Shown here: piece by piece, positions 10,568 to 21,145 of the stretch
Position numbering within the stretch: position 1 is the stretch's first letter
Layout of the letters: each line of letters starts with the position of its first letter
Source of the DNA: Sinorhizobium arboris LMG 14919
Lineage (GTDB): Bacteria > Pseudomonadota > Alphaproteobacteria > Rhizobiales > Rhizobiaceae
DNA: 64,000 nt
Direction: 5' to 3'
Assembly (NCBI RefSeq): GCF_000427465.1
Contig: NZ_ATYB01000014.1
Location: 1,635,570 to 1,699,569 of the forward strand
Notes under the pieces: model-generated
Database searches by the model: none
Told to the model about the DNA's origin: nothing
The model's input: the letters and a program-made list of their open reading frames with translations, nothing else
Program-made: the position numbers and the translations under genes

Positions 10568-11881
10568 ATGACATCCGTTTCCCAACAATCTTCGCTTGGT
10601 GAGCAATCATCAGGACATGTGGACCAGGCCTCGGGCGCTGCGCGCCTCGGAATGGGCCTCGTCGAATTCATCGTCACCATAGCGGTCATGACCGCGAGCA
10701 TAGCGCTCGCGATCGACAGCATGCTGCCGGCTCTGCCAAGCATCGGCCAGACCCTCAACGTCACCAGCACCAACGATACGCAACTCGTGATCGGGGTCTT
10801 CTTCCTTGGCTTCGGCTTTTCCCAGATCTTCTTCGGAAGCCTCTCCGATACCTTCGGCCGCCGGTCCGTTCTCCTTGGCGGCCTCGCCCTCTTCAGCTTG
10901 TCGATGTTCGCCGCCTCCCGGGTCGAAAGCATCGAGGCGCTGCTCGTGCTCCGCTTCGTCCAGGGGATCGGCGGTGCCGCCGTGCGTATCACCACCATGG
11001 CGATCGTCCGCGACTGTTTCGGGGGCCGCGAGATGGCGCGCGTCATGTCGTACGTCATGATCGTCTTCATGATCGTGCCGATCGTCGCTCCGACACTTGG
11101 CCAGGTGGTGATCGCCTATGCCGACTGGCACTGGATCTTCATCCTGATCGGAGTGGTCGGCGCCGTCCTGTTCGTTTGGGCGCTGACACGAATGAAGGAG
11201 TCCCTCCCGAAGGAGGAGCGTCTGCCGCTTTCGGTGAGCGCGGTCCTTTCGGGCTTCCGCACGGTGCTCACGAATCGCATCACCTGCGGCTACATGATCG
11301 GAATGACCCTGTTTACCGCCGTCATTTGCGCCTATGTCGTCAGCGTTCAGCAGGTCTTCGGCGAGGTCTACAATCTCAGTGACTGGCTCCCCATCGCCTT
11401 TGCGGGGACCGCCGGCGGGATAGCTGTCGCGAATTTCGCCAATGGCTATTTCGTGCGCAGTTTCGGCATGCGGCGCATCTCGCATGCCGCGATGATCCTC
11501 TTCACCCTCTTCGCCGCGATCGGTTACGTCCTGTCGCTCGCAGGCACTCCGGCTTTCACCATCAGCTATCTCCTGTTTTCGTTATTGCTGATGTTCTTCG
11601 CGGTTATCGCGACCAACTTCACCGCCATCAGCCTCGAGCCGATGGGACACCTGGCGGGGACGGCGACGGCAATCACCGGTTTCGTCTCCACCACGGGCGG
11701 TGCGCTGATCGGCGGAGCCGTCGGACAGCTCTTCGACGGCACGCTGCAGCCACTCTTCGGCGCATACGCGCTGTTCGGACTGCTGACCATCCTGGCAACG
11801 CTCTGGGCCGAAAATGGGAAACTGTTCACCCATCCGGGCGACAGCGATACGGCACACGAACACGGCGGCGGCCACCTTTAG
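10568..11881 (+). CDS. Bcr/CflA-type multidrug efflux MFS transporter (second copy)
   Basis: The product has 437 residues with the same plan as its upstream neighbour. It has a polar leader of about 30 residues, DSMLPALPSIGQTL after the first segment, and motif A as GSLSDTFGRRSVLLGG. Matching blocks such as QGIGGAAVRITTMAIVRDCFGG versus QGIGAAATRVITVSVVRDVYGG show that the pair arose by duplication. The C terminus is histidine-rich (HEHGGGHL). The two are probably co-transcribed. It ends 63 bases before the convergent phosphatase-family gene. Confidence 0.88.
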   Translation: MTSVSQQSSLGEQSSGHVDQASGAARLGMGLVEFIVTIAVMTASIALAIDSMLPALPSIGQTLNVTSTNDTQLVIGVFFLGFGFSQIFFGSLSDTFGRRSVLLGGLALFSLSMFAASRVESIEALLVLRFVQGIGGAAVRITTMAIVRDCFGGREMARVMSYVMIVFMIVPIVAPTLGQVVIAYADWHWIFILIGVVGAVLFVWALTRMKESLPKEERLPLSVSAVLSGFRTVLTNRITCGYMIGMTLFTAVICAYVVSVQQVFGEVYNLSDWLPIAFAGTAGGIAVANFANGYFVRSFGMRRISHAAMILFTLFAAIGYVLSLAGTPAFTISYLLFSLLLMFFAVIATNFTAISLEPMGHLAGTATAITGFVSTTGGALIGGAVGQLFDGTLQPLFGAYALFGLLTILATLWAENGKLFTHPGDSDTAHEHGGGHL

Positions 11882-11944
11882 ACTGGCGAAAGCGGCCGGC
11901 CGGAACGACCGGTCGGCCCCTTTCCCCCTGAAGGTGTTTTCCAA

Positions 11945-12769
11945 TCAGACGGTGAAGACCTCCCGCCGTAGCTCTTCCCAGCTCTCTTTGTCGGTCGCCA
12001 GAAGCAGCCCGCCATTGGTATGCGCAGGCAGATAGCGCGAGCCGTCGAAACGGGCCGCATAGGCGCCCGCCTCCTCGGCGATCAGGGTACCGGCAAGATG
12101 ATCCCAGGGCATCAGCTTCTGGTACATCAGGAAGTGCAGATGACCGCCCGCGAAGATGCGGTACTCGTGCGCCGCGCAGCGATAGCTCGTGGCCATCCGC
12201 ACCTTGGCCATATTGCCCATGACGATGCGGCGCTCGGTCTGCTTGTAGAACCCGGCCGATGCGACGCCTACCATGTTTTCGACGTCGACTCCGGCAGTGA
12301 CCGACAATCTCTCCTGCGTGCCGTCGGCCCGGCACATCCACGCGCCGGAGCCCCGCTCGGCGATAACCCAGTCGTTGCCGAGGGGATCGTAAATGATCCC
12401 GGCAACGGTCTCTCCGCCGGCGACGACGCTTGCCATCACACCGAAGAGCGGCAGGCCGGCCGCGAAATTGAACGTGCCGTCGATAGGATCGACGACGATC
12501 GCGAGATCGGCGTCGGCCAGCTTGTCGAGAAGCGCCGGATCGGCCGCGACGGATTCCTCGCCGATGAATACGGCACCCGGCGCAATCGCATCGATCTTCG
12601 CCTTGATCAGCCTCTCGGCGGCCTCGTCGCCTTCCGTCACCAGATCGATCGCTTCCGATTTCATCCGCACATCGCCGGAGCCAAGATTGCGAAAGCGCGG
12701 AAGAATTTCCTTTACCGCCGCCTCTTGCAGCAGATTGGCAAGTGCGGCGATGTCGACGGAATGGCTCAT
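11945..12769 (-). CDS. Inositol monophosphatase family enzyme
   Basis: The product has 274 residues with the metal-binding motifs of the Mg-dependent, lithium-sensitive phosphatase family: GEES at 70-73, DPIDGT at 94-99 and [15 protein letters not shown] near residue 205. Substrates in this family include inositol phosphates, 3'-phosphoadenosine 5'-phosphate and histidinol phosphate, and the sequence alone does not decide between them. Its ATG overlaps the stop of ttcA by four bases (ATGA), so the two are translationally coupled. Confidence 0.88.
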   Translation of the reverse strand: MSHSVDIAALANLLQEAAVKEILPRFRNLGSGDVRMKSEAIDLVTEGDEAAERLIKAKIDAIAPGAVFIGEESVAADPALLDKLADADLAIVVDPIDGTFNFAAGLPLFGVMASVVAGGETVAGIIYDPLGNDWVIAERGSGAWMCRADGTQERLSVTAGVDVENMVGVASAGFYKQTERRIVMGNMAKVRMATSYRCAAHEYRIFAGGHLHFLMYQKLMPWDHLAGTLIAEEAGAYAARFDGSRYLPAHTNGGLLLATDKESWEELRREVFTV

Positions 12770-13650
12770 TCTTTAGGCTCCGGAGAGAGGGATTGGAAAT
12801 CGAAAAGCTTCGGGTCGAGCAGATGGGAGGCGTTCACATGTCCGAGCGCGCGCAGCATCGTGTCCTTGCGGCCCGGCATGCGTCGTTCGATATCCGCAAG
12901 CATCGCCTTCAACGCATTGCGCTCGAGCCCGTCCTGCGAGCCGCAGAGGTCGCAGGGGATGATCGGGAACTTCATTGCCGCCGCGAATTTCGCAAGGTCG
13001 TCTTCCGCCGCATAGGCAAGCGGCCGCAGGACCATCAGGTCGCCCTCGTCGTTGAGAAGCTTCGCCGGCATCGACGCCAGACGCCCGCCATGGAAAAAGT
13101 TCATGAAAAACGTCTCGAGGATGTCTTCTCGATGATGGCCAAGCACCAATGCGTCGCAGCCCTCCTCCCGGGCGATGCGATAAAGATTGCCTCGCCGTAG
13201 CCGTGAACAGAGCGAACAATAGGTCGCTCCCGCCGCCACCTTCTCCTTCACGATCGAATAGGTGTCGCGGTATTCGATGCGGTGCCTGACGCCGATAGAC
13301 CGGAGATAGTCGGGCAATACATGCTTCGGAAAGTTCGGCTGTCCCTGATCCAGATTGCAGGCGACGAGTTCGACGGGAAGGAGGCCCCGCCACTGCAGAT
13401 CCATCAGCAGCGCCAGCAGGCTGTAACTGTCCTTTCCGCCCGACACGCCGACGAGCCAGCGTCTGGCGCCCTTGAGCATGCCGAACTCGTCGAGCGCCTG
13501 GCGTACCTGCCTCAGCAGGCGTTTGCGCAGCTTGTTGAAGGAGACGGAGGACGGCATGCGCGAGAAGAGCGGATGCGCCGCGCCGTCGAAGGCTGCATCG
13601 CCTTCGATGAAGCCCTCAGTCTCGGCCGGGGAGGATTGTGCGAGTTCCAT
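12766..13650 (-). CDS. ttcA: tRNA 2-thiocytidine(32) synthetase TtcA
   Basis: TtcA activates cytidine 32 of certain tRNAs with ATP and replaces its oxygen by sulfur. The 294-residue product carries the PP-loop SGGKDS at 70-75. It also has cysteines for the [4Fe-4S] cluster: Cys145 and Cys148 in YCSLCSR, and Cys233/Cys236 in PCDLCGSQ. The first ~30 residues are variable. It lies 117 bases downstream of glsA on the same strand and overlaps the next gene by four bases. Confidence 0.93.
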   Translation of the reverse strand: MELAQSSPAETEGFIEGDAAFDGAAHPLFSRMPSSVSFNKLRKRLLRQVRQALDEFGMLKGARRWLVGVSGGKDSYSLLALLMDLQWRGLLPVELVACNLDQGQPNFPKHVLPDYLRSIGVRHRIEYRDTYSIVKEKVAAGATYCSLCSRLRRGNLYRIAREEGCDALVLGHHREDILETFFMNFFHGGRLASMPAKLLNDEGDLMVLRPLAYAAEDDLAKFAAAMKFPIIPCDLCGSQDGLERNALKAMLADIERRMPGRKDTMLRALGHVNASHLLDPKLFDFQSLSPEPKE

Positions 13651-13767
13651 GGCAGTCTCGGTTCCGGGGGGCGCTTTTTACGCTGCGTTTCTGAAGCAGC
13701 ACTTGCCCCGTCAGGCCGGGAAGATCAAGAGAAAACGCGCCTGCGCCCGCGGCCTCGTCTTTGCCCC

Positions 13768-14715
13768 TCACGGCCCGAACACCGACCAGCCCGTACGGGC
13801 AGCCAGCATTTCGAGCGCCAGCGATCCCAGCAGCGAATTGCCGTAGTCGTTGAGCCCCGGCGACCAGACGGCGATGGAAGCCCTGCCCGGCGCAACCGCC
13901 ATGATGCCGCCGCCGACGCCGCTCTTGCCGGGCAGGCCGACGCGATAGGCGAAATCGCCGGAACCGTCGTAGTGGCCGCAGGTGAGCATCAGGGCATTGA
14001 TGCGCCGTGCCCGCTGGCGCGACACGACCGAATGGCCGGTCAGCGGGTTGGTGCCGCCCGCTGCGAGAAACAGCCCCGCCTTTGCAAGCTGGCTGCAGGT
14101 CATCGCGAGCGCGCAATGATGGAAATAGACGCCGAGCACGTGCTCGACCGGATGATCGAGCCGGCCGAAGGACCGCATAAAGTTCGCAAGTGCGATGTTG
14201 CGGTATCCGGTCGCCGTCTCCGAGCGAGCGACTTCGTGATCGATCACGATGGTCTCGTCATCCGCGAGGTAACGAACGAACCGGACGATCTCTCCGATCA
14301 GCTCCTTAGGCGTGTGACCGGCGAGAATGAGGTCGCTTATCCTGATCGCGCCGGCATTGATGAACGGATTGCGCGGCTTGCCGCCCTCATGCTCCAGCTG
14401 GACGATCGAATTGAAGGCCGAGCCCGTCGGCTCGCGACCCACCCGGTTCCAGATGTTCTCTCCGTGCTTTCCGAGCGCCAGCGTAAGCGTGAACACTTTG
14501 GAAATGCTCTGAATGGAGAACGGCACCTCCGCGTCGCCCACGCGATAGATCTCGCCGGCGGTGGTGACGACCGCCATGCCGAAGTGACGGGCATCGACGC
14601 GCGCAAGCTGAGGAATATAGTCGGCGACCTTCCCTTCGCCGAGGCGCGGCGTCAGTTCCCGATAGATGTCGTCGATGATCGCCTGAAGGTCTTCTTGCGG
14701 TTTCGGCTCGTGCAT
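13768..14715 (-). CDS. glsA: Glutaminase A
   Basis: This enzyme hydrolyses glutamine to glutamate and ammonia in the cytosol. The 315-residue length is normal. The beta-lactamase-like fold has its SxxK nucleophile motif at Ser70-Lys73 ([12 protein letters not shown]). Further conserved blocks are [14 protein letters not shown] and NPFINAGAI, and [13 protein letters not shown] near the C terminus. It lies between rpsD and ttcA on the minus strand, beyond the terminator that closes rpsD, so it probably has its own promoter. Confidence 0.95.
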   Translation of the reverse strand: MHEPKPQEDLQAIIDDIYRELTPRLGEGKVADYIPQLARVDARHFGMAVVTTAGEIYRVGDAEVPFSIQSISKVFTLTLALGKHGENIWNRVGREPTGSAFNSIVQLEHEGGKPRNPFINAGAIRISDLILAGHTPKELIGEIVRFVRYLADDETIVIDHEVARSETATGYRNIALANFMRSFGRLDHPVEHVLGVYFHHCALAMTCSQLAKAGLFLAAGGTNPLTGHSVVSRQRARRINALMLTCGHYDGSGDFAYRVGLPGKSGVGGGIMAVAPGRASIAVWSPGLNDYGNSLLGSLALEMLAARTGWSVFGP

Positions 14716-14804
14716 ACGGCACTTCTCACTTCGGCAGCGGTCTCCGGCAGGACGGTCAGTCCTGCATCCGCCTCAAGCTTATGGGATTCGTCGGGCATCC
14801 CGAT

Positions 14805-14833
14805 ACAAAAAAACCGCCCGTCTCCGGGCGGTT
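14805..14833 (-). terminator. Rho-independent terminator after rpsD
   Basis: Read on the minus strand, AACCGCCCG pairs with CGGGCGGTT around a four-base loop, followed by a run of seven T. It starts about 25 bases past the rpsD stop. Confidence 0.85.
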
Positions 14834-14858
14834 CTGCAACTCGTCGGACAAGGCCCGA

Positions 14859-15476
14859 TTAACGCGAGTAGAATTCGACGACCAGGTGCGGCTCCATGAC
14901 GACCGGGTACGGCACGTCAGAGAGGGCGGGAACGCGGACGAAGGTCGCAACCATCTTGTTGTGATCAGCTTCGATGTAGTCAGGGACGTCGCGCTCGGCG
15001 AGCTGTACGGCTTCGAGAACCGTAACGAGCTGCTTGGACTTTTCCTTGACTTCGATGACGTCGCCGGGCTTGCAGCGGTAGGAACCGATGTTGACGCGAA
15101 CGCCGTTGACCTTGACGTGGCCGTGGTTGACGAACTGGCGCGCGGCGAAAACGGTCGGGACGAACTTGGCGCGGTACACGATCGCGTCAAGGCGCGATTC
15201 GAGCAGGCCAACCAGATTTTCCGGGGTGTCGCCCTTGCGGCGCGATGCTTCTGCGAAGATCGCACGGAACTGCTTTTCGCGGATATCGCCGTAGTAGCCC
15301 TTCAGCTTTTGCTTGGCGCGCAGCTGCACGCCGAAGTCGGAAAGCTTGGACTTCCGGCGCTGGCCGTGCTGGCCCGGGCCGTATTCACGACGGTTTACCG
15401 GGGACTTCGGACGGCCCCAGATGTTTTCGCCCATGCGGCGGTCGATTTTGTACTTGGACGATTCGCGCTTGCTCAT
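14859..15476 (-). CDS. rpsD: 30S ribosomal protein S4
   Basis: S4 binds 16S rRNA early in assembly of the small subunit. The 205-residue length is that of alphaproteobacterial S4 ([21 protein letters not shown]). The C-terminal S4 RNA-binding domain is visible ([31 protein letters not shown]). The ATG at 15476 is preferred over one five codons upstream because it follows AAAGGAA at normal spacing and gives the family start. It is a single-gene unit closed by a strong terminator, not part of a ribosomal operon. Confidence 0.97.
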   Translation of the reverse strand: MSKRESSKYKIDRRMGENIWGRPKSPVNRREYGPGQHGQRRKSKLSDFGVQLRAKQKLKGYYGDIREKQFRAIFAEASRRKGDTPENLVGLLESRLDAIVYRAKFVPTVFAARQFVNHGHVKVNGVRVNIGSYRCKPGDVIEVKEKSKQLVTVLEAVQLAERDVPDYIEADHNKMVATFVRVPALSDVPYPVVMEPHLVVEFYSR

Positions 15477-15612
15477 CGCATTTCCTTTCAAAGTGTTACA
15501 CCGGTTCGTTGCTAAACCGGATCAAGGAAACACGCCCTCCTCTGAACCCATTTTTAGAGTTCTGACAGACCTCTCACGATCACGCTGCCGGAGAAATCAC
15601 GGGACATGTCAA

Positions 15613-15638
15613 ATGAAACACCGGGCATCGCTGCCCGG
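15613..15638 (-). terminator. Possible weak terminator after the HerA-like gene
   Basis: CCGGGCA and TGCCCGG form a perfect 7-bp stem around a four-base loop, about 90 bases beyond the stop at 15730. On the minus strand the following bases are TGTTTCATTT, T-rich but interrupted, so termination may be inefficient. The remaining sequence up to rpsD shows no gene. Confidence 0.4.
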
Positions 15639-15729
15639 CGTTGAGCGGGTCTTTAAGCACTAGGCGCCGAATTGTCAACGGAATATGACGGTCCCGATCG
15701 CTATTTCAGCCGCACTTGCGGCTGCGAAT

Positions 15730-17244
15730 TCACTCGGCGGCCGCGCGCGTCGAATTGCCTGTGTCCGGGGCATTGGCGTCGCCCGGCGCCGTCTCTTTTC
15801 CGAGATCCGGGAAAGCGACGATGCGCTTGCCGGAGAAATCCGCATGCACCACGACAAGCCCCTGCTCTTCGAAATAGCCGAGCAAACGCCGCGCACGGCG
15901 GGCCGAATGCGTTCCGTAGGCACGTGCGATCATCGCGTCCGACGGGCATGGCAGCCCGCGCAGCGCCGCCTGTGCCAGCATCAGAAAAACCGCCTGCAGG
16001 TCTTCCGTCACCCGGTCGGCCAGCCCAAGCGCCGAGGCCCAATCCTCGCTTTCCGCCGTCTCGGCATCGATGCCCGATCGGGCGACGGCCATCTTGCGGC
16101 GGAATGCGCTCAAGGAGAGCGCGGGTCCGGGGACGCGGCGAATGCGGCAGCGAACGAGGAAATCCTGGTAGAGCTCCGCATCGGGCCGGAACGCGGCTTC
16201 CGGATTTGCGACGATTTCGGCAAAGAGGCTGCCGATCAGCGCCTCCCGCTCCTCCGCCGAGATTTCCGGTTGCGCCGGCTTGGCTTCCACGGGCGCTGCG
16301 GGCTCGGGCCTTGGCCGCGACAGCTCCGCGAGAATATCGCTCGCAGGGCGCGGCTGCGGTGCTGTCCGGCGTACGGCCGGGCGCGTGAATTCCTCCGGGT
16401 CGGGCGTGAAGATCAGGTCTGCGACGTCCTGCGGCGCTTCGGGCAGCGGCACCAGCTTCGGGCTCATCGACCGTGCCGAGGTCTCGACCGAACCGATCGT
16501 CACCCTCAACGGGCGGCGGGAAAGCGCGGGACCGAGCGCCACGAAGGAACCGCGCTTCAGGTCGCGAAACATCTCGGCCGTGCGCCGGTCCATGCCCAGC
16601 AGATCGGCGGCGCGCAACATGTCGATGTCGAGGAAGGTGCGTCCCATCAGGAAGTTCGAGGCCTCTGCCGCCACGTTCTTGGCGAGCTTGGCGAGGCGCT
16701 GCGTGGCGATGACGCCGGCAAGCCCGCGCTTGCGGCCGCGGCACATGAGATTGGTCATTGCGCCAAGCGAAACCTTGCGTATTTCCTCCGAAACGTCGCC
16801 GCCGGCGGACGGCGCGAACATCTGTGCCTCGTCGACGACCACCAGAACGGGATACCAATATTCCCGGTCCGCATCGAACATCGCGTTCAGAAACACGCCG
16901 GCGCTGCGCATCTGCTGCTCGACGTCCAGCCCTTCGAGGGAAAGCACGCAGGAAACGCGGTGCTGACGGATGCGGGTGGCGATGCCGATGAGCTCCGCAT
17001 CGGTACGCTCCCCCTCGATCACCACATGACCGAACTTGTCGGCAAGCGTGACGAAATCGCCTTCCGGATCGATGATACACTGCTGCACCCAGGGCGCGGA
17101 TTGTTCCAGCAGACGGCGGAGCAGATGCGACTTGCCGGAACCGGAATTGCCCTGCACGAGAAGACGCGTCGCCAGAAGCTCTTCGATATCGAGCGAGGCC
17201 GAAGTCCCTTCGGACGTCGTTCCCATGTCGATGCCGACTTTCAT
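15730..17244 (-). CDS. HerA-like (DUF87) ATPase
   Basis: The product has 504 residues. The Walker A motif is GNSGSGKS at 32-39 and the Walker B motif is VLVVVDEAQMF at 133-143, followed by RKVSLGAMTNLMCRGRKRGLAGVIATQR, which carries the sensor/arginine region of HerA/FtsK-like ATPases. Classical HerA works with the nuclease NurA in DNA end processing, but no nuclease gene is adjacent. The C-terminal 200 residues are divergent: a proline/alanine-rich linker around 300-340, then a helical region that may contain a winged helix. The true substrate is unknown. Confidence 0.75.
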   Translation of the reverse strand: MKVGIDMGTTSEGTSASLDIEELLATRLLVQGNSGSGKSHLLRRLLEQSAPWVQQCIIDPEGDFVTLADKFGHVVIEGERTDAELIGIATRIRQHRVSCVLSLEGLDVEQQMRSAGVFLNAMFDADREYWYPVLVVVDEAQMFAPSAGGDVSEEIRKVSLGAMTNLMCRGRKRGLAGVIATQRLAKLAKNVAAEASNFLMGRTFLDIDMLRAADLLGMDRRTAEMFRDLKRGSFVALGPALSRRPLRVTIGSVETSARSMSPKLVPLPEAPQDVADLIFTPDPEEFTRPAVRRTAPQPRPASDILAELSRPRPEPAAPVEAKPAQPEISAEEREALIGSLFAEIVANPEAAFRPDAELYQDFLVRCRIRRVPGPALSLSAFRRKMAVARSGIDAETAESEDWASALGLADRVTEDLQAVFLMLAQAALRGLPCPSDAMIARAYGTHSARRARRLLGYFEEQGLVVVHADFSGKRIVAFPDLGKETAPGDANAPDTGNSTRAAAE

Positions 17245-17411
17245 CCTTACCTCTTCGTGACGGGTTGATTCGCGGCCGCGAACGGGTCGCCAAAACGGGC
17301 AACACCTAGCATGGATCGCGCTCGAACGTGCCGCCGATTATGGAAACCCACAGGGAATAGTTGGGTTCGAATGCCGCCTCTCGCACGTCCGCAGCAATGC
17401 CGCGCGCCGAT

Positions 17412-18248
17412 CTAGGTGAACGCTTCGCGCCTGCCCGCAGTTGCGGTGGCCGCAACAACTCTCAAGCCGAATCCCTGCATCAAACGGCGTGTCGCGAAAT
17501 CGGGATCAGCCGATGTGAAGATCGCCGGGTCCTCGCCGTTCAATGGTTCGAACCCGTTCGGCAGCGGCACCAGCGAGCGCGCCCGCCTTGCGATCGCTTC
17601 GGCCGGATCCAGCCAGTCGACCGGCCAGGGCGCCAGCCGGCGGAAGACATTGGCCATGAAAGGATAATGCGTGCAGGCCAGCACGACGATATCGGTTCTC
17701 TTTCCCTCCACCTCCACGAAGCAAGGCGCGATCTCGGCGAGCACCGCCTCGTCGGCCAATGCGTCCCCGCGAATATAGGCCTCGGCCATGCGCGCCAGGT
17801 TTTCCGAGCCGACGAGCCTGACGTGGCATTGCGAGGCGAAGGATTGAATGAGATCGCGGGTGTAGGCGCGTTTCACCGTGCCCGGCGTCGCAAGCACCGA
17901 AACAAGGCCCGAACGCGTGCGCTCGGCCGCAGGCTTAATGGCGGGCACCGTACCGACGAAGGTCATCTGCGGATAGGCGGCGCGCAGATCCGCGCCGACA
18001 AGCGTGAAGGCCGTATTGCAGGCTATGATGCAGATTTCCGGAGCATGCTCGGCAAGGAGCCGGCCGAAAAGAGCGATCACCCGCTCCTTCAGTGCGGCCT
18101 CTTCCCAGCCGCCATAGGGAAAACCGGCATCGTCCGCCACGTAGATGAAATGCCGCTCCGGCATCAGTACGCGCGCCTCGCGCAGTACCGTCAGGCCACC
18201 GATCCCGCTGTCGAAGACGAGGATGGGCTTCAGCTCAGTCTTTGTCAC
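17412..18248 (-). CDS. murI: Glutamate racemase
   Basis: MurI makes D-glutamate for peptidoglycan. From the GTG at 18248 the product has 278 residues. The two catalytic cysteines are Cys77 in ACNTA and Cys192 in LACTHYPF, and [11 protein letters not shown] at 11-21 is the first substrate loop. The frame is open upstream to 18311, but that extension is a proline/glycine-rich shadow of the upstream gene. The GTG start makes the gene overlap the 3' end of the TrmJ-like gene by 14 bases, so translational coupling is likely. Confidence 0.93.
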   Translation of the reverse strand: MTKTELKPILVFDSGIGGLTVLREARVLMPERHFIYVADDAGFPYGGWEEAALKERVIALFGRLLAEHAPEICIIACNTAFTLVGADLRAAYPQMTFVGTVPAIKPAAERTRSGLVSVLATPGTVKRAYTRDLIQSFASQCHVRLVGSENLARMAEAYIRGDALADEAVLAEIAPCFVEVEGKRTDIVVLACTHYPFMANVFRRLAPWPVDWLDPAEAIARRARSLVPLPNGFEPLNGEDPAIFTSADPDFATRRLMQGFGLRVVAATATAGRREAFT

Positions 18249-19080
18249 CGCCGCTCTGTTCTTTCCTGCTGTGCCCGGGCCTGCTGTGCCCGGGGGGTGC
18301 GGCGGAGCCACGCGGATTTTCGCGCGTGAAACGGTCGAGCGATGAAATGACGCCGCGCAGCACCTGGATTTCAGATTCGGTAAAGGATGGTCTGGTCAGA
18401 ACCGCACGCAGATTTTCGACCAATTTCGGCCTTTTGTCGGCGGAACGGAAATAGTTGCGCGCATCGAGCGCCTCCTCCAGATGCTCGCAGAGCGCGTGCA
18501 GCTGCTCCTTTGTCGCCGGCCGCTGATCGCTCGCCTGGAAGAACGTCTCGTCCTCGGACGCCATGCCGGTCTTCAGCCATTCATAGGACATGAGCAGCAC
18601 GGCCTGGGCGAGGTTGAGCGAGGCGAAGGCCGGATTGACCGGGAAAGTCACGATCTCGTCGGCAAGCGCGACCTCGGCATTGGTCAGCCCCGTCCGCTCG
18701 CGGCCGAAAATGATTCCCACCTTCTGACCGCTCTTGAACCGGTGGCGGAGTTCCCGGGCAGCGACGATCGGCGACCGCACGGGTTTGAAGCCGTCGCGGT
18801 CGCGTGCCGTGGTGGCATAGACGAAATTGAGATCGGCAAGCGCCTCTTCAAGCGTTTCATAAAGCTTGGCGCCATCGATCACGTGATCGGCGCGGCTGGC
18901 GGCGGAGCGTGCCTTTTCGCTCGGCCAGCCGTCGCGCGGGCTGACGAGGCGCAGTTCCGACAGGCCGAAATTCGCCATGGCACGCGCCACCATGCCGATA
19001 TTCTCCCCGAGCTGGGGAAAGGCGAGGATGATCGCCGGGCCCTCCGTCAAAAGTTCGCGCTCGCTGTTGGTGCCTGCCAT
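18235..19080 (-). CDS. TrmJ-like tRNA/rRNA 2'-O-methyltransferase (SPOUT family)
   Basis: The product has 281 residues from the ATG at 19080. The N-terminal SPOUT domain shows [19 protein letters not shown], then [16 protein letters not shown] and [19 protein letters not shown], the motifs that form the trefoil knot binding S-adenosylmethionine. This order is that of TrmJ, which methylates position 32 of tRNAs; the C-terminal ~110 residues are helical and polar. The frame stays open 72 codons upstream, but that part is antisense noise from the 3' end of the FUSC gene. It overlaps murI by 14 bases. Confidence 0.85.
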   Translation of the reverse strand: MAGTNSERELLTEGPAIILAFPQLGENIGMVARAMANFGLSELRLVSPRDGWPSEKARSAASRADHVIDGAKLYETLEEALADLNFVYATTARDRDGFKPVRSPIVAARELRHRFKSGQKVGIIFGRERTGLTNAEVALADEIVTFPVNPAFASLNLAQAVLLMSYEWLKTGMASEDETFFQASDQRPATKEQLHALCEHLEEALDARNYFRSADKRPKLVENLRAVLTRPSFTESEIQVLRGVISSLDRFTRENPRGSAAPPGHSRPGHSRKEQSGGDKD

Positions 19081-19129
19081 TGTCCTGTGCCTTCTGTTCG
19101 GCGCTTCCCTCGCATATATGCACGCGGAT

Positions 19130-21145
19130 TTAAAGCCCGCGCTCCTCGCCGGCGGGCTCCGCTCGCGGCGAATGAAGGCGCTCGAGCGAAACGGCGACCA
19201 TCTCCAGTCCAAGGCGGGCATCGTCGCGCGACACCGGCAGATGACGCTCGACCGGCGCGGCGACGCTCCGGGACCGGTAGAAATAGTCCGCCCCATTCTC
19301 GCGCACCTCGCGTGCGAGCTTCAGATTCTCTTCGATCCGGGCGGCGAGATCGGAGGGGTTTTCCGCGGCCTGCGACATCTTTCGGGCGAATATGCGCGCC
19401 CAATAGGTACAGCCCATGAACACCGCCAGCGTCTGGCGCACGTGGCCCGGGCGGGTGACGAGCTGCCAGGAGACGCCGAGCGGTTTGGCGGCAGCGGCGA
19501 GGTCCCTGTAGACGCGGTCGAGCGCCTGCGATCCGCTGACCAGCCTCAGGCCGGACGCTCCCATTTTTGCCGCCTCCAGCAGTTCGACGAGCATGTCGCA
19601 CCAGATCCTGATTGCCGCGTCCAATGTCGTGCGGGTTCTCGTCGGAAATACGACGAACGCCACCGCAGCACCGGCAACGGAGCCGACAAGCGTTTCCTCG
19701 AGGCGCAGCTCCAGAAGCTGCGGTGTCAGGACGCCCAGAAGACTGTACGCGAGAGAGAGGACGACCGAGACGAAGAAAGTCATGGTCGCGTAGGATACCG
19801 GGAGGAAATAGAAGGCCAGAAAGATGCAGACCGCACCCAATGGCAGGACGATGTAGATCGACCCGCCGATTGCGCTTGCCGCCGCAAGTCCGACGACGAT
19901 ACCCGCCAGCGTGCCGGCGGACCGCTGCAAGGCCTTCACTGCGGTGTCGCCGCGCGAGCGTGTATTGGTGAAGACGAGAAAGGCTGCGAGAACCGCCCAG
20001 AACCAACGCTCGCGTGAAAGCATCAGGCCGAATACCATTGCGATTCCGGAGGCGAGCGTGATCTGGATCGCGCTTCGTAATGCAGGATCGGCGATGGAAA
20101 AGCGAGCCGTTGCTGCCGATGACTCTGGAAATGACGCCGGAGGCGGTTCATCCAGGTCGGACTCTTTTAGAGCGGCCAGGCTCGAACGCAGCCGGCCCCG
20201 CACGTTGTGGAGCCAATGCAAAGCCTTGGCTGCTTCGACCTGTTTCACGTTCGCTCCGTCCAGGGACCGCATTCCCTCGCCCACTTTCTCGGCGTCGTGC
20301 GCGAGCACCGCCTCGACAAGGGCCGCGGGCGGCATCGCTTGAAGGCTGAGCACGATCACGCTCTCGGCCGCGAGGTGAAGGTCGAAAAGCCCGATAGCGA
20401 TGTCCGCAGAGACGACGCCAGGCTCCGGGGCCGGGCGACGGTTGTCCGTCGGAATGAAGCTCTCCGCCATGAGCACGGCTTCCTTCAGCCGCTCCTCCAG
20501 CGCGTGCAGCCTGCGGCGATCGACGGTCTGCTGAACGGGTCTGCGGGCAGCGGCCGCGATCTCGTGGAGGATCTGATCCACCCTCTGCTGAACGCTTGCG
20601 ATCGCCCGCAAGAGATCGCGGTAGCGGTCGTCCCGGAGAAAGACGGTTCGCACCAGATGCGCGATAGCCGCTGAAATCCCGGCGCCCAGAACGAGCGCCG
20701 GCAACTGGTCCAGCGAAGGTCGCAGATAGGCTCCGGTGAAGTAGGACATGAAGGCGAACATGCCGACGGCGAACCAGCGCTGGCCGAAGGCCCGGCCATA
20801 GACTGCCACGAAGATGATCGCGAGGAAAACCACGTCGGAAACGTGTCGGTGGTTTTCCAGCGCCGAGGCGAGCGTGACCATCGCGACGCCGGTGACGACC
20901 GCCAGAATACGCGTGACCAGTTGTTCCGATGCCGTCCGGTCGCGAACCGCCAGACCGCTCTCGATCGAAAGCGTTATCGCGAGCCCGTAGGCGGCCGGCG
21001 GCAGCGGTGCGGCGATGAAATGGAAGGCGATCAGCAGAGCGACCGAGATCACCACGGTCGCCGTTATGCGGGACGCCTGCCGCAGCCGGGAAAAGGCCGG
21101 ATCGTTGGCAAGGAGCCAGTCCCGCAAGCGAAGCCTCAACGTCAT
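19130..21145 (-). CDS. FUSC-family inner-membrane protein (aromatic acid exporter-like)
   Basis: The product has 671 residues and a duplicated layout: six hydrophobic segments near residues 20-150, a soluble helical domain, then a second block of segments near 350-480 and a soluble tail. This is the plan of the FUSC/YccS/AaeB family, some of which export fusaric or aromatic acids. The ATG at 21145 (MTLRLRLRDWLLANDPAFSRLRQ) is chosen because the 40 codons upstream have no family character. No membrane-fusion partner gene is adjacent. It ends 49 bases before the TrmJ-like gene on the same strand. Confidence 0.8.
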   Translation of the reverse strand: MTLRLRLRDWLLANDPAFSRLRQASRITATVVISVALLIAFHFIAAPLPPAAYGLAITLSIESGLAVRDRTASEQLVTRILAVVTGVAMVTLASALENHRHVSDVVFLAIIFVAVYGRAFGQRWFAVGMFAFMSYFTGAYLRPSLDQLPALVLGAGISAAIAHLVRTVFLRDDRYRDLLRAIASVQQRVDQILHEIAAAARRPVQQTVDRRRLHALEERLKEAVLMAESFIPTDNRRPAPEPGVVSADIAIGLFDLHLAAESVIVLSLQAMPPAALVEAVLAHDAEKVGEGMRSLDGANVKQVEAAKALHWLHNVRGRLRSSLAALKESDLDEPPPASFPESSAATARFSIADPALRSAIQITLASGIAMVFGLMLSRERWFWAVLAAFLVFTNTRSRGDTAVKALQRSAGTLAGIVVGLAAASAIGGSIYIVLPLGAVCIFLAFYFLPVSYATMTFFVSVVLSLAYSLLGVLTPQLLELRLEETLVGSVAGAAVAFVVFPTRTRTTLDAAIRIWCDMLVELLEAAKMGASGLRLVSGSQALDRVYRDLAAAAKPLGVSWQLVTRPGHVRQTLAVFMGCTYWARIFARKMSQAAENPSDLAARIEENLKLAREVRENGADYFYRSRSVAAPVERHLPVSRDDARLGLEMVAVSLERLHSPRAEPAGEERGL

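Noticed and set aside
9274..11881. Recent horizontal transfer of the efflux pair
   Set aside because: Codon use and GC content look like the neighbours by eye, and there are no mobile-element remains or tRNA gene beside it.
15701..17305. Open frame of 534 codons overlapping the HerA-like gene on the same strand
   Set aside because: The 504-residue frame contains the Walker motifs; the longer one is a frame-shifted, arginine-rich shadow.
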